64,000 nucleotides of DNA from Litomosoides sigmodontis (lineage: Eukaryota; Nematoda; Chromadorea; Rhabditida; Onchocercidae). This document shows, one piece after another, positions 42,875 to 62,100 of this stretch. Both the position numbers and the translations under genes were made by a program. The notes under the pieces are model-generated. The model saw nothing but the letters and a program-made list of their open reading frames with translations. It was not told where the DNA came from and did not search any database. The DNA lies in NCBI GenBank assembly GCA_963070105.1, contig OY718803.1, positions 5,624,507 through 5,688,506 of the forward strand. Direction: 5' to 3'. How positions within the stretch are numbered: the first letter of the stretch is position 1; the number at the start of each line of letters is the position of its first letter.

Positions 42875-45212
42875 ATGTGCATCCCATGCGATACTGTTTG
42901 TTTTATCCTACCAAAGCAAACTGCAGTCATTTATTTGCTACTGTAAGTTGGGCAATGTCGAGCGGTGGTGTATAAGTTAGTTACTGGTGGTTGGTGTTTG
43001 TTTATCACACCAATGTCACTGTGTAATTAAATATGAGGGAGGATGAATTTCGATGCGATAACGAACGGAAGGAATGCGATGAATTTATCATTATTACTCA
43101 TACAATCACCAGTAGTCCACATTAAAGTAGTGAAAACTCTCGTTAATGCAGTGAGTGAGAGAGCATTTCCCAGGGATTTCAGCAGTTCATTAGAAGTCAC
43201 TAATACTTTAGCAGTACTGTCACACGGAAGTTGTCTGAATGACTAATCTGTAAATCTGGACGGTTAACTCATGAAGTGATTCGCTCGAATCATCGAGTGA
43301 CATGGTCATACGAAAACCTGCTCGGCAATATCGGTTGTTTGAAGTGAATGCGAATTAACTATTTGTTATTACAATAACAGTAATATTGTTATTACACTAC
43401 TAGCAGGTTATTATCGTTTTGCTATCATTATTAATCAAATCAGTTAATGATGACAGCTTGGATTATGCGTTTGCTCTGGTGGTGATGTAACGTGGCAGCA
43501 GCGGTAGGACGAACGAGAACGAACTGTTTGTTGAAGGAGCGCTCCGATCGCACTTTCCTCCAGCTAGTTATCCGTCGGCTCCTCTCCTTGCTAGCCTTAT
43601 ATAATTGACTCGTAAAAAGCTTAACTCTTTCACACCTCTGCTCCCTCTGCCTGTCTGTCCACCTGATAGTGTAAAATATCAGGAAAGTAATCGTCGCCGA
43701 AACTCATTCCAATCCAATCCTTGTCCTCCTCATCAGCATCAGCAGCGTATCACCTCACCTCACCACCACACCTTCCTTACACATACATCCATTCTCTCCC
43801 CACTCACCCATTCCTCCCAACACCTCCCACTCCCAGCAACCACCTTCCTTCAATTTCAAGGCTACGCTTTCAACGATCTGCTGGACATTGTTAGACCAAG
43901 CAGAATGAAGGGAGAGCGCTGGTGGCAGCTTGTGAAATAGGTTTCCAACTGCACTTCGCTTTCCTTATTTTACTTGCCGCTTCCATTCCATCGAAACACT
44001 CATTTGTCTCCTTTATTTTTTATCACATCATCTGCTGCCCCGCCCCACTAATTTATCATTTTACCGTTCATTACTCATAGCTATTTTCATTCTCATGCCT
44101 TTCATCTCTCTTATTACAGCCCTCAACGACCGCTCGCTCAGTGGAGGCTCTTATATCGGAAATGCACACTTTAAGTATCGTTAAATTCCATTTTCGCCTA
44201 TAACGAAGTATCGGTATGACTGCGGACGACTTGGCACTTATTAATACTTTATTTAATTTAACCGATTGGTACTTTGAAGGGAAAGTCCTTTATTTGTTGA
44301 TTTATGTTTTTTGAATAATTGCTGCTAAATGGTACTACACGTCACCTTATAGAGGGAGAAGGGGGAAAAAATCGGCAAGTTAAAGTGAATAATTGCACGG
44401 CAAGGAGATAGATGGCTGGCGTCTTCGCTACAGTCATCGCTGATAGCTTTTCCTACTTTGATATGACTGCTCAAAACAGTAAATTGTCCTGAAGAATAAG
44501 TAGTATTAATCCTTTGCGGTAGCACTGGCAGATAACGGTCTTGTCTTGCTTAATCTTAATTTCTTTCTTTTTTTTCTTTCTTCTCTGGATGAAGCAAGTG
44601 TGCTATATTGTTGTGTCGACATTTTTGTGTTGAAGAATGTCAGCGTAAGCTTAGAAAAGATCGAATTTCAGCAGAAATCGTTCGGGAAATGCTTGGATGG
44701 GTAGATGAGAGATTAATTGATTAATGAATTAATTCGATTTATAATTTCAGTGGCTCTTTCCATCGTTTTACTTATTACCATTTTTTTCTACGTTTTTTTT
44801 GTCCTGACTGATTGCAATTTTTACATTCAACAGTTTTCCATTTAACTCATTTAATCAACAAAATTGTTTAGAAGTGCTGTCGAGCCCCAATAGAGTGGCG
44901 TTTCGTTCCACTCACTCGTCTTCCTCTCCAAGGATTTTATTTTGAAGTGAATTAGGCATGTCAGTCGATGATGTTCAACATTCAGCAGTGATTCCTATCC
45001 TAATGTCTTGAAATAGATGAAATGAAAAGCCGAGGCTTTTATCTCACCAGAAGATGCGCGCAACATGCAATGCTGGGTGGCGCTAACAATGTTTGTGATG
45101 CTAGAAGACAGGTCACTGTTGAAATGCTTCGAAAGAACCAAGTGAAGGTGTAGGAGGAGTGGAAGTTTAGCTTGTTAGGTGCTGATCCGTGAATGATTTG
45201 GATAACTCTGAA

Positions 45213-45230
45213 CTCTCTCTCTCTCTCTCT
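45213..45230. repeat. (CT)n microsatellite
   Basis: About nine CT units in the desert upstream of jph-1. Confidence 0.85.
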
Positions 45231-45338
45231 CATTCATTTCTCTTCCTGCCACTTCTCTTCCGCTTTCAGCAGCTGCTCACATTACATCTTCTAAAACATA
45301 TGTAAGTATGCATTAGACGTCATTAATCTATCTCTCTC

Positions 45339-45388
45339 CGTGTGTCTGTGTGTGTGCGTGTGCGTGTGTGTGTGTGCGTGTGCGTGTT
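45339..45388. repeat. GT-rich alternating purine-pyrimidine tract
   Basis: Interrupted GT units with regular GC substitutions (TGTGCGTG pattern). Such alternating purine-pyrimidine DNA can adopt Z-form (general knowledge, not shown here). Confidence 0.8.
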
Positions 45389-45865
45389 TGCATTAAAGCT
45401 TCAGAAACTTATTTTGCCTTAGCGTACTTCGCTTCAAGCAGACATTTCATTATTTCTTCAGTGTAAGCTATGAATGAATGAATGGGCGTGAGGAGTGGAA
45501 GGTTTGTTAACTGCAAATTGACACTTAGTGGTCGCCGCTAGTTAGGCCGTCCTTTTACACTTTCCCAGGCTACCTTATCCATTAGCGCCCCTTATCTTCT
45601 TCCTTGAAGCCAAAAGACAATTTGTAATCGATCAGAGTGATTTGCTGTATCACTGCAATTAGCAATAACTGTCATGGATTCATTTATCCGAGTAATCTTC
45701 CTGAAATCATGAAGGAAGAAGAATCCTTGGCCACTTCTCTTCTCTCCCTCCCTCTTCTTTCGCTTCCCCTCACTTATTAATCATTAGAGGTTATTGAGAG
45801 TTGCAATCACACTCTAATTATCCTATCTACGTATCTGCATATTCGTACGCACGAATGAATACGTG

Positions 45866-45866
45866 T

Positions 45867-45909
<43 letters not shown>
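45866..45909. repeat. (CA)n microsatellite
   Basis: About 21 CA units, the longest dinucleotide run in the window. Confidence 0.92.
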
Positions 45910-45912
<3 letters not shown>

Positions 45913-47989
45913 GTATATAACACACAACACGCAACATTCATAAGTTGTGACTGGTTGCTTTGAAGAGGAGGAGGAGGAAGGAACACGGAGCTGAGGCGCA
46001 ATAAGTAAGTTGCTGAAGCAGCAACTATCTATCTTCCTTCTGGATTAATCAATCCTCTTCGGTTGGGATGTGTTTGAGAGGAAGTGAATAAACGAAATGA
46101 GCAGTGTACGGATCTCACTACCTCTGAATTCATCATCGATTATCTCGAAATAGAGGAGGAACTTCCACCGAACAACTTGTGAATTACTTCAGTGTCTCCT
46201 CCACATTTCTCTCTCCGTGTGTGTGTGTGTGTGTGCTTAATTTTAGTTAAACTGGGTAAGTCATTTCAAAACGTTCAGCTAACCCACTTCCTCCCCCTCA
46301 CCTCACACTTGCTATCTTCTCCTTCCCCTCTCCTTTATCCTCTATCTCATTATATTATCCATATTTGTATTTCCAATCACAATAATCACAGTTTAAGACA
46401 GTGGCTGGAAGTGTACGGTAAAGACAGTAGAAGATGACAATTAACTATTACACTTCTGAATTTTACTCATTACAGGTAAAAAACTATGTTTGCATAAATG
46501 TGAAATAATTTGCGTTCGCACTCGAAATTCCCTAGTACTACTGCTACTGCTCTCATATGGTTGTTATCCTGACATCTTTCACTTCCGTTTTTGCAGCTTT
46601 CTCCTGCTATTATTTTAAAGGCGTATCTGATTTCTGATAGCTCATCTCCTTCTGTGTATTCTTCTAAATCTTTCAGCTTCAAAAATTCCATCTCTCAAAA
46701 CCAGCAAGGATGACTATAACTTCGAGTTTTGATTTTAATCAAAAGTCTTTTTTTTTCATTAGTAAATAATTGATAATTGTTTTGCTACGTTAGCATTTCA
46801 CTTGTTTCTACAAAAGAATATACCGTAATTAAATAATTTAAATTAGTTCTATAATATAATTCATAATGCATTCCATCAGTTTAAGCAAAATAACCAAAAA
46901 TACTTTTCCTTAAATAATATGAAATTACACTGTTCCATACTTTCAATAGCTTTTTATTGAACATTAGCGTTGCGTGCAATTTGAAGTTAATCAGAATGTA
47001 GCTATATTACACGCTTTGCTACTCTGCTACGTATGTGTTATTCACTTCTCATGCTTTCTCAATTCAAAAACATCTGATAGAGAGGGAGAGAGAGAGAGAA
47101 AGAGTGAATATTCCGTATTCTGCGTACTGTACTAAATCATGACAACAGAGAAAAAAATGGAACTGTTTTTTAAAAAGTTGCTCGCAAATAAGATGTCTGT
47201 TTGATATAAAAAGAAGAATTTTTCACGATATAACAATATTTTAAATTTTGAAAAAAAGTTTGGAGCCCATTATTCTAAACAGAGAAAGGTAATGAAAACT
47301 CTTCCTTAGCCTGAAATTCAGGATGAGAGTGAAATGAGTCGGATCAATAGATAATAACCATTTAATAACATGCCACAACAGAGTAGCTCCCTTTAATTTG
47401 TAATTTCTTGCGAAACGAAAAGATCCTAATAAATCTTGAATGGTTGATGTAAGCAGCAAGTTATTATTTTCAATTTACAGTTCCACTTATTAGTTAAATT
47501 AATCGAATTGAAAATGCTTGAGGAATCATTTACTTTCATTATTGAAAAGCACTTGTTATCTTCAGTTAAATGCCTTTTTTATTTGTCAAAGTTAAAATAA
47601 AGAAATCTTTACAAGCAGTAATTATGTTGTCGTTGTTGTTTAGTTTTATTTATTTGTAGGGGAAGCTTCAGTATGTCGCTTTACTTTGAAATTAATTTCA
47701 TTTTTTTAAAATTTTGGTGGAGGAAATTAATTTCATGAATTATTTTCGTAATATATTTGCTATAATGCTTCATAAAAATGAATTACTTATGCAAAAATGC
47801 TAGTTTATTTGATACAGCCATGAAATGGTCATAACTTCTGAGAACATATGATAAGAGCCAGTATTGGTTAAGTAAGAAGTCATTTACTACCTTCAGTAGT
47901 GGTTATATGAAGTCTTTGCTTTGACAACCTCGTTCGTTTCACTTTTGCACAACTTCGTTGCATTCCACTTCACTCGAAATTTATTTACG

Positions 47990-48001
47990 TGTTTTCTGCA
48001 G
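47990..48001 (+). promoter_or_regulatory. 3' splice acceptor upstream of jph-1 ATG
   Basis: GTGTTTTCTGCAG ends at 48001, 36 bases before the start codon. It is either a spliced-leader acceptor or the end of a 5'-UTR intron; no upstream coding exon pairs with it. Confidence 0.6.
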
Positions 48002-48013
48002 AATCGAGAATAA

Positions 48014-55668
<7,655 letters not shown>

Positions 55669-55700
<32 letters not shown>
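55669..55700. repeat. (CA)n microsatellite at the start of the jph-1 3' UTR
   Basis: About 15 CA units begin immediately after the TAA stop of jph-1, so they would be transcribed in its 3' UTR. Confidence 0.9.
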
Positions 55701-55703
<3 letters not shown>

Positions 55704-56258
55704 CATGTGCATGCGTGTGTTCTCGGGGTGATGATGCAATTAAAATGTTTTAAATACCAGTGATACGGTGCTAACAAACCGGTGATATATGATTATTGAA
55801 GTGATAATTTACTGGCAGTTTTATCGTTCCAGTGTACATGTACTCAAGATTTGGAAGAATGGACGCTCCTTCAAATGCTCCATTTCAGGAAGCCGGTGAT
55901 ATCAGGTACACCTGGCATATTTCCTTGTAAAATACTGAAAGTTGTGAAGAGCTTGGGAAAAGGAAGCGGAAATCACTACCAAAAATCACCCCATGTTTGA
56001 TGAACCAAACATATGTCTTAAAAAAAGAAGACAAAGAAAAAAATGAAATGAGAATAGTTACTTTCAGTACGTTGCGGAAGCAAGTATAATGCTGTAGCGT
56101 TTCTGCGCAATTTGTCGGCCTGTGGCGGACAGTTGATGAAAATCATTTGCAGAAGTGTGAGACTGGCTTTTTGAAAAAAAATTTAGACGAAATATCGATT
56201 TTCATTGCGAACAAAGTGAGAAAGTAACACCGGACTAACAGATACAGTGGTATGGATT

Positions 56259-56306
56259 CGATCGGATTGACGGAGTGTTACTTGATCGGATTGACGGAAT
56301 GTTAGC
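56259..56306. repeat. Short tandem duplication (24-bp unit, two copies)
   Basis: GATCGGATTGACGGAGTGTT is followed 24 bases later by GATCGGATTGACGGAATGTT; the units differ at two positions. Confidence 0.75.
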
Positions 56307-56870
56307 TTATTGTAATGTACCAACAAATTAGAAAAGTTTGTTTGAGAGTAGAAAATAACGGGATACGGGAGCAATAAGTAAGTGACAGAAACATAAGACA
56401 GCAGGAAGTATGAGAGACTTGGTCGATGAGTACGAGAGATTCGATATGGTCGCATTAGCTATGATGCGAGGCCGGTGTTCTCGATTCCACTTGCTACTTT
56501 TATGAGTATGACTTGCTCAAATGCATATTTTATATTAAATATAGTAGAGAGGCAGGCAAAACAGATAGATCTAAACTTGTTTAGTTCGATTTTCAAGTTG
56601 CAGTGGACAAAAGAATGCAGCATAAAGGATGCCTCCTTTTTCCTCATGCTTAATGATTTGATTTTGTTTTTTTTCGCAAGCTTCTTTTCCCAAGTTTCGC
56701 TCTCTGTTAACTACTGTTTTGTTATGGCACACGCATAACACTGCTAAGTCTTTCTAACTTACAAAAGAAAGCAAAAGAAAACTTACAAAAATTGTGTACG
56801 ACACTGACTATTCATGCAAAGGTCACAATGCCACCATTCCATTGATTAATTTACATGAATCGAAGCCATA

Positions 56871-57254
56871 ATGATGTCCTATCCTCTTCATTCTTTTGTG
56901 ATTATACGTGAGATAATTTATAATGCCTTCTGTTTATCAATTCTGGATATATTACGGTTCTTCAAAACTTATTCCCACGTAATTTTCTTTTCTTTCATCG
57001 CGATTTTCAACTTCATTGTATGTCGAGGCCTTATTGATAACGTTATTTTCCAATGGGACCAGAAAGGTATAAAAGAATTGCAGGATACTTTGAACATTTC
57101 ACATTTTACAAATGCAAGTGACCCTCAAGTGATGTATGTCTCCGACGAATTTCTCAGCGCCTTGAACCGGTGTGTGAAGTTTTACCAGCAAGAGGGTAGT
57201 ATTCCGAAATTGTTGTTGCTAGAGTGTAGGAAGGAAGTCGTGGAACACCCGTAG
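56871..57254 (+). CDS. Doubtful open reading frame, possible small gene or fragment
   Basis: A 127-codon frame not recognised as any family. The first half is hydrophobic with two possible membrane segments (SFVIIREIIYNAFCLSILDI and VIFFSFIAIFNFIV). The second half is hydrophilic with a more protein-like composition (NVIFQWDQKGIKELQDTLNI; FLSALNRCVKFYQQEGSIPK). A TGTCGAG acceptor-like site lies at the switch, so only the second half (from about 57029) might be an exon. It could equally be chance or a decayed gene. Confidence 0.25.
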   Translation: MMSYPLHSFVIIREIIYNAFCLSILDILRFFKTYSHVIFFSFIAIFNFIVCRGLIDNVIFQWDQKGIKELQDTLNISHFTNASDPQVMYVSDEFLSALNRCVKFYQQEGSIPKLLLLECRKEVVEHP

Positions 57255-58288
57255 GGAAGGCTATCTAATTGCAGTGCATGAACCTCTGGAACATGGATCG
57301 GAAGGAATCTAGAATGAAAATGTGAATATATCCTACCAATATAATATATGTATATATAAGGGCGTCTTCAGAAACCCCTTAGAATCGCTACGGCATACAG
57401 GTGAAAAGGAATGGGTGTGGGATATTATGAAGAAGCACCGGAACACCTCCATTACACATGCTTGGACGTCTGCGTCGATGTGTCTCAGTGCTAATGGTTG
57501 ACGTCAAACGGTCGCAGGACATCCTCGACCTCCCACTCCTCATGTCACTCCTAACAGATAAATAGTCACCAACCAGTACTTCGCCCCATTACGATGGCCA
57601 CAGAGACAATAATTTTCATGGCGAGTTATAGACGTGGCCACGTAAGGTCTAAGATGAAGCGGCATGCAGCATAACTTGTTGGTTCCCTTTCCACAAGTAT
57701 GAGACGTGTAGAAGGCGTGTATAAAGTGCATAAAGCGGCGGACGTTGAGGGAGGATGTTGAGGGCGAATTTTTAAGTAATTAGACAGAACGTGTTGATAA
57801 CATTTGCGTTATCTTCCCCTAATAGTCGTTACATCCTGATAATTAATTAATGTCACTAATGCTTCTTCGGTACTCTTAGTTTCTTCTGCCAGTGGAGCAG
57901 AATACTTTCAGGAAATCAGCAACTACTGTTGTTACTTTAGGCTATCCGCGATGTGTCATTTCCACATTGTTTTTTTTCTGAGTTTGTTCATTTACATGGC
58001 GCACTTGATGAGTTTGGGTTCTTCTTTTTTGTTAAAGTGGTTTGTTCTCAACTTAATGATATTTGCCCACTGTTGTTTCAATTTATAGAAGAGTTAAAAT
58101 GAGAACAAGAATGATTTAATGCAAATCTGCTGAAAAGCTGTAAAGTGAAAACCATTACATGAATGTGGAATGATTACCACCTATTTATGCACAATTTCAA
58201 TCGCAAAAGCGGAAATTACGTAGGTGAGAATAAGAATAGACTGCTCTCTACGGCTGTGTTTATAGTTTATATTCGAATGGTTACACCA

Positions 58289-58340
58289 AACAATCTTTAG
58301 AGTTTTACAACTGTATTCGTGTAAAATTCTAAAGATTGTT
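58289..58340. repeat. Imperfect 20-bp inverted repeat (hairpin)
   Basis: The left arm 58289-58308 (AACAATCTTTAGAGTTTTAC) pairs with 58321-58340 (GTAAAATTCTAAAGATTGTT) with a single mismatch, which would be a G-U pair in RNA from one strand. The loop is 12 bases. It is intergenic, about 0.8 kb before the BIRC6-like gene. Confidence 0.85.
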
Positions 58341-59091
58341 GGAAAATAGATTGCAAATATCATAATTTAATTCTAAACAGTTCACATATATTAACTGCAA
58401 ATCTACGCAAACAGTTTATGCATCTAGTTAGGTTTAAATGTCGATCTTTTGAGTTAGTCGCAGTTCTCTCTGAAATTCAGAGCCTTACCAATTGTCTTGA
58501 GATTTCACTTCACATTGTTAAATTTTGAGCTTCTGAACTCATTTGAACAGTAATTACCAACACCAAATTTGCTTGACTATTAGGCATGCTTTCGACTATT
58601 TCGATTCCACATTTCAAATCTTGGGTCCACTTTAATTCCAATCTACAAAAAGTTGCCGTCATTTTTTCTGTTTTTTAATTGTTACTTGAACAAGCGTATT
58701 CTGTCTGTTTTTGTCTCTGTTCCTAGACAGTAAAAAACATGGAATATCGTCTTTATTGAATTCTGTCTAAAATGATTTTGAAAAGGCAAATACGTTTTTT
58801 TTACAACTTTCACTTTTTTACTTGTTTGCTTTTTTACTCTAGCACTTTTTTTTAGCTCTTATTCAATGATTTTTGCAAGGGGATTTTTTGGGAAGCGTAC
58901 TTTTTATTGTAAGTACATAAAGGCCTCCATTGTGGCTAACAAAAATTAGCCATCCATTGTGGTTAATTTTTGCGTTACATGCTAAAAGTTTTCTGTATTT
59001 ATTGCAAATTTTTAATCTTTAGAATCTGCATTTTTCCAACTAGTGTTGAGCCTCTATTATGTGTGAAAATAAGATTGTGGTGAACGTGGCT

Positions 59092-59104
59092 TGTGTCTTT
59101 ACAG
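59092..59104 (+). promoter_or_regulatory. 3' splice acceptor upstream of BIRC6-like ATG
   Basis: TGTGTCTTTACAG ends at 59104, 51 bases before the start codon. It is a candidate spliced-leader acceptor or 5'-UTR intron end. Confidence 0.55.
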
Positions 59105-59155
59105 GATAACAAAAGATACGTCTGTCTCTGATATAAATGTTTATATCATAGAATA

Positions 59156-62100
59156 ATGAACAGTAATTCTGTTCGATGTGTTGCTGCTGCGCTAGCTGAT
59201 TTGGTTCATCGCGATAATGTTTCCACTTCAGACAGTGGTGAAGAACAGTTCGTCGTGGTACCAGTTGTGGAGTAGGTTATTTGCATATTTGTGTTATCAT
59301 CTGCATTTATAAAATCGAAATTTAACGGCGACTTTTTTGACTGAGCACTGTAACTTGAAAATAGCATGTATCAGCAAGAAAATGACGATTAATGCTTCAC
59401 TGCAGATTGCCACTCAGCTACAGTGCTTTGAATTCGCCAGAGATACTTTATCTGGATGGAACGAATCAGATACTGCTTCGGTGTATTAATGGCTTAACAA
59501 TGATCTTTGATGCAGCCTTTGAAAATGCATTGCCCCTGGCTACATATCGTTTAAATCCGAATGCCCGGGTATGTGATGTACATTGGTTCTGAATTATGGT
59601 TGAATGTTTTTTTTGATATTTGGAGCAAATTAAGAATAACTTCAACTACAAATATTTAAAGATTACTGAAAAATTATGATATACTATTCCAATTTTAAAA
59701 CTTTGAAGACACAAAGTATTGCAAGTTGCTGAAACTATGTATAAGTAAGTGTTACGAACTTTATTAAATTTATTTTGCAGATAATTTACAACAAGCATAG
59801 TAGTACGCTGGCAGTTGCAGATTCGAAAATGCTTTGCTTGCGTCAGGATTATGGTGGTACATTTCTTCTTAAGACTGCACTGAAGAGGCCTTCAAATAAA
59901 TGTGTTTCTGTTGAATTACCATTAGATGAGGTAGATGTTTGATTTTGTTGACGAGAATTACCAGCCGGTTTTCTTCCTATAAATAAACGAAATTTTATCA
60001 AAATTTCTTGTATGCTCTCGGAATATGTATTAATCTTGGCATTTTTAATATGTTTGAAAGGCTAAGAATATTTTAAGTAATATTAAAGAAACTATCCTTT
60101 TTTATAGGCTACAAAATTTCTACAGATAGTTACAAATGATCCTGATTCAGAAGATATTCTGAAACAACGACCCGCTTTGCATAAATTTGCATCACAATTA
60201 CGTACGGCAGTTGCGAACATATCCGCCAGCACTGTATGTCTATTATGAGTGTTTTTTTGAATATCCTTAAATTTTATTGCTGTAGCGGAACGCTTTCCTT
60301 CAGTTTATTTCTAGAATACAATTGCTCTAATTTTGCGGGCAAAACTGAAGTGTAAGATATCTTAGAATTGTTAATATATTACTCTCGAGTTCCTCAATAA
60401 TCTATGTTGCAATTGCAAGTTACCACCAATCATTTTTTGTCACTCCATCAATCTGAGGTTTAGTACTTCCATGTATGTGTTGTGTGTATGCAACTCTTCT
60501 AAAATGGCGCTAGTTGTTTCGCATTATTTTATGAAATCAAAAAATTTTGAGTTATTTTTTACGTACTTTTTGTTAATGTTAATGAATATAACATTTGATA
60601 AAGAATAGCAATATGATGGTAGTATCGTCCATCTTATATTTCATTAAGGCATATGGAAAAGGAGGCGGAGGAAAGAAATTTAATTTAATTTTATTTCTTC
60701 TCGTATAAAGATAGTTCCTAAAGCACATCAAAACGTGATGGCATGCTAATGAACTAAAACGATTAAATTGATTTTAAATATTTGGTTGTAGATGGAGTCA
60801 GTAGTAGTAGAAGTAAACGGCAAAGAGTTGCTTGATCAGTTGCGACCTCTGGAAACTCCTGAGGGAAAAAGTAGTACAGAAGTGCCGTCGGAGTGGATGA
60901 CTTTTATTTGGCCTTATGTTTCAACGCTGGGGGAACGTATAAGGGTAAGTTTTCATTTCATCTACATTTATATCGATTTACATTTTAGCTTTGTTATGAT
61001 GTGGAAATTTTGCTTAGATTTCACTCTTTGAATTTTTTTAAAATTATTTTACAGCTGATGTTGAATCCAGATAATCCTTATAACTTCGAATACTCACCGG
61101 AATGGAAAGGCCTGAATAAGGAAATGATGGCTAGTGAGGCAGCTCGTCGACTTACATTTCAAAATTGGCCTCATATGGAGTATAGGTTTGTGAAATTATG
61201 TGATGTAGGAATGGCTAAAATACGTGTTCATACTCGCTCCTCAAAATTTGTTTTTAGATGGGCTTTACCGTGTCAGATGGCCGAAGCAGGATTTTATCAC
61301 CAACCAAATAATGCTGGCGATGATCGAGTTCTCTGCTTCTCTTGTTTTGTTTGTTTGGTGTGTTGGGAACCTTCAGATGAACCTTGGTAATGCTAAAATA
61401 TGTAGTTCGAATTTAGTGTTTATCAAAATTGATCAAGATAAATAAAATGAACGTATTAAAGAAATAGATAAAAAGCATCAAATCACTTACACAAACAATA
61501 TTGGGATTTAGAATCATAATTGGAAGGCAGCGCAGTATGTTTCACTCTTGAATAAGCAGTAATTGTTAGATAATGCTGCAGGTTAGCAATGTTCCGTACT
61601 TCACTCCTTTCAGTGGTAGTTTTTATAAATAATAATTTACGTCACGAAAAACGCGATAATAAACACCTGTAATTGCATGAATATGAGAATCTTTTGAAGC
61701 ACATATGTTATCCAAACTACTTGTGCTTGCGTTTGATCAAAGGAATTATAAATATGAATCCATCTGTGCGGAATTCAAAACAGGGGCTATGCGCTAATTA
61801 AGAATGATTTAAATGAACTAGGTTTAAATTAACTTTGAAGTTGCATAGTAAAAATTGATCTTTTTATTCGAAGAAGTAGAAACCAAGGTTTTCGAAAAGT
61901 TCTTCAAATAAGCGGTTTTTAGGTCTGAACACGAGCGCCATTCGCCAAAGTGTCGGTTCGTGCATAATTATACCAATCCAAATGTTCCCTTGGTTTTAAC
62001 AATGTCTGCTTTATCACCATTTACTCATCACTTGCAAGTGAATCATACATCGTCTCTCGTATTCTCGGTTGGAACTGGTGATTGGATTGCTGTGGCAAGT

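Larger units (their letters stand above)
55669..59155. other. Spacer between jph-1 and the BIRC6-like gene
   Basis: About 3.5 kb. It holds a (CA)n run directly after the jph-1 stop, a small 24-bp tandem duplication, a doubtful open frame and an imperfect hairpin, each listed separately. The remaining sequence is AT-rich and shows no exon. Confidence 0.5.

Noticed and set aside
43605..43940. 111-codon Pro/His/Ser/Thr-rich frame
   Set aside because: Follows the local C/A-rich block composition; no signal peptide or splice partners and an ordinary stop. It looks compositional rather than coding.
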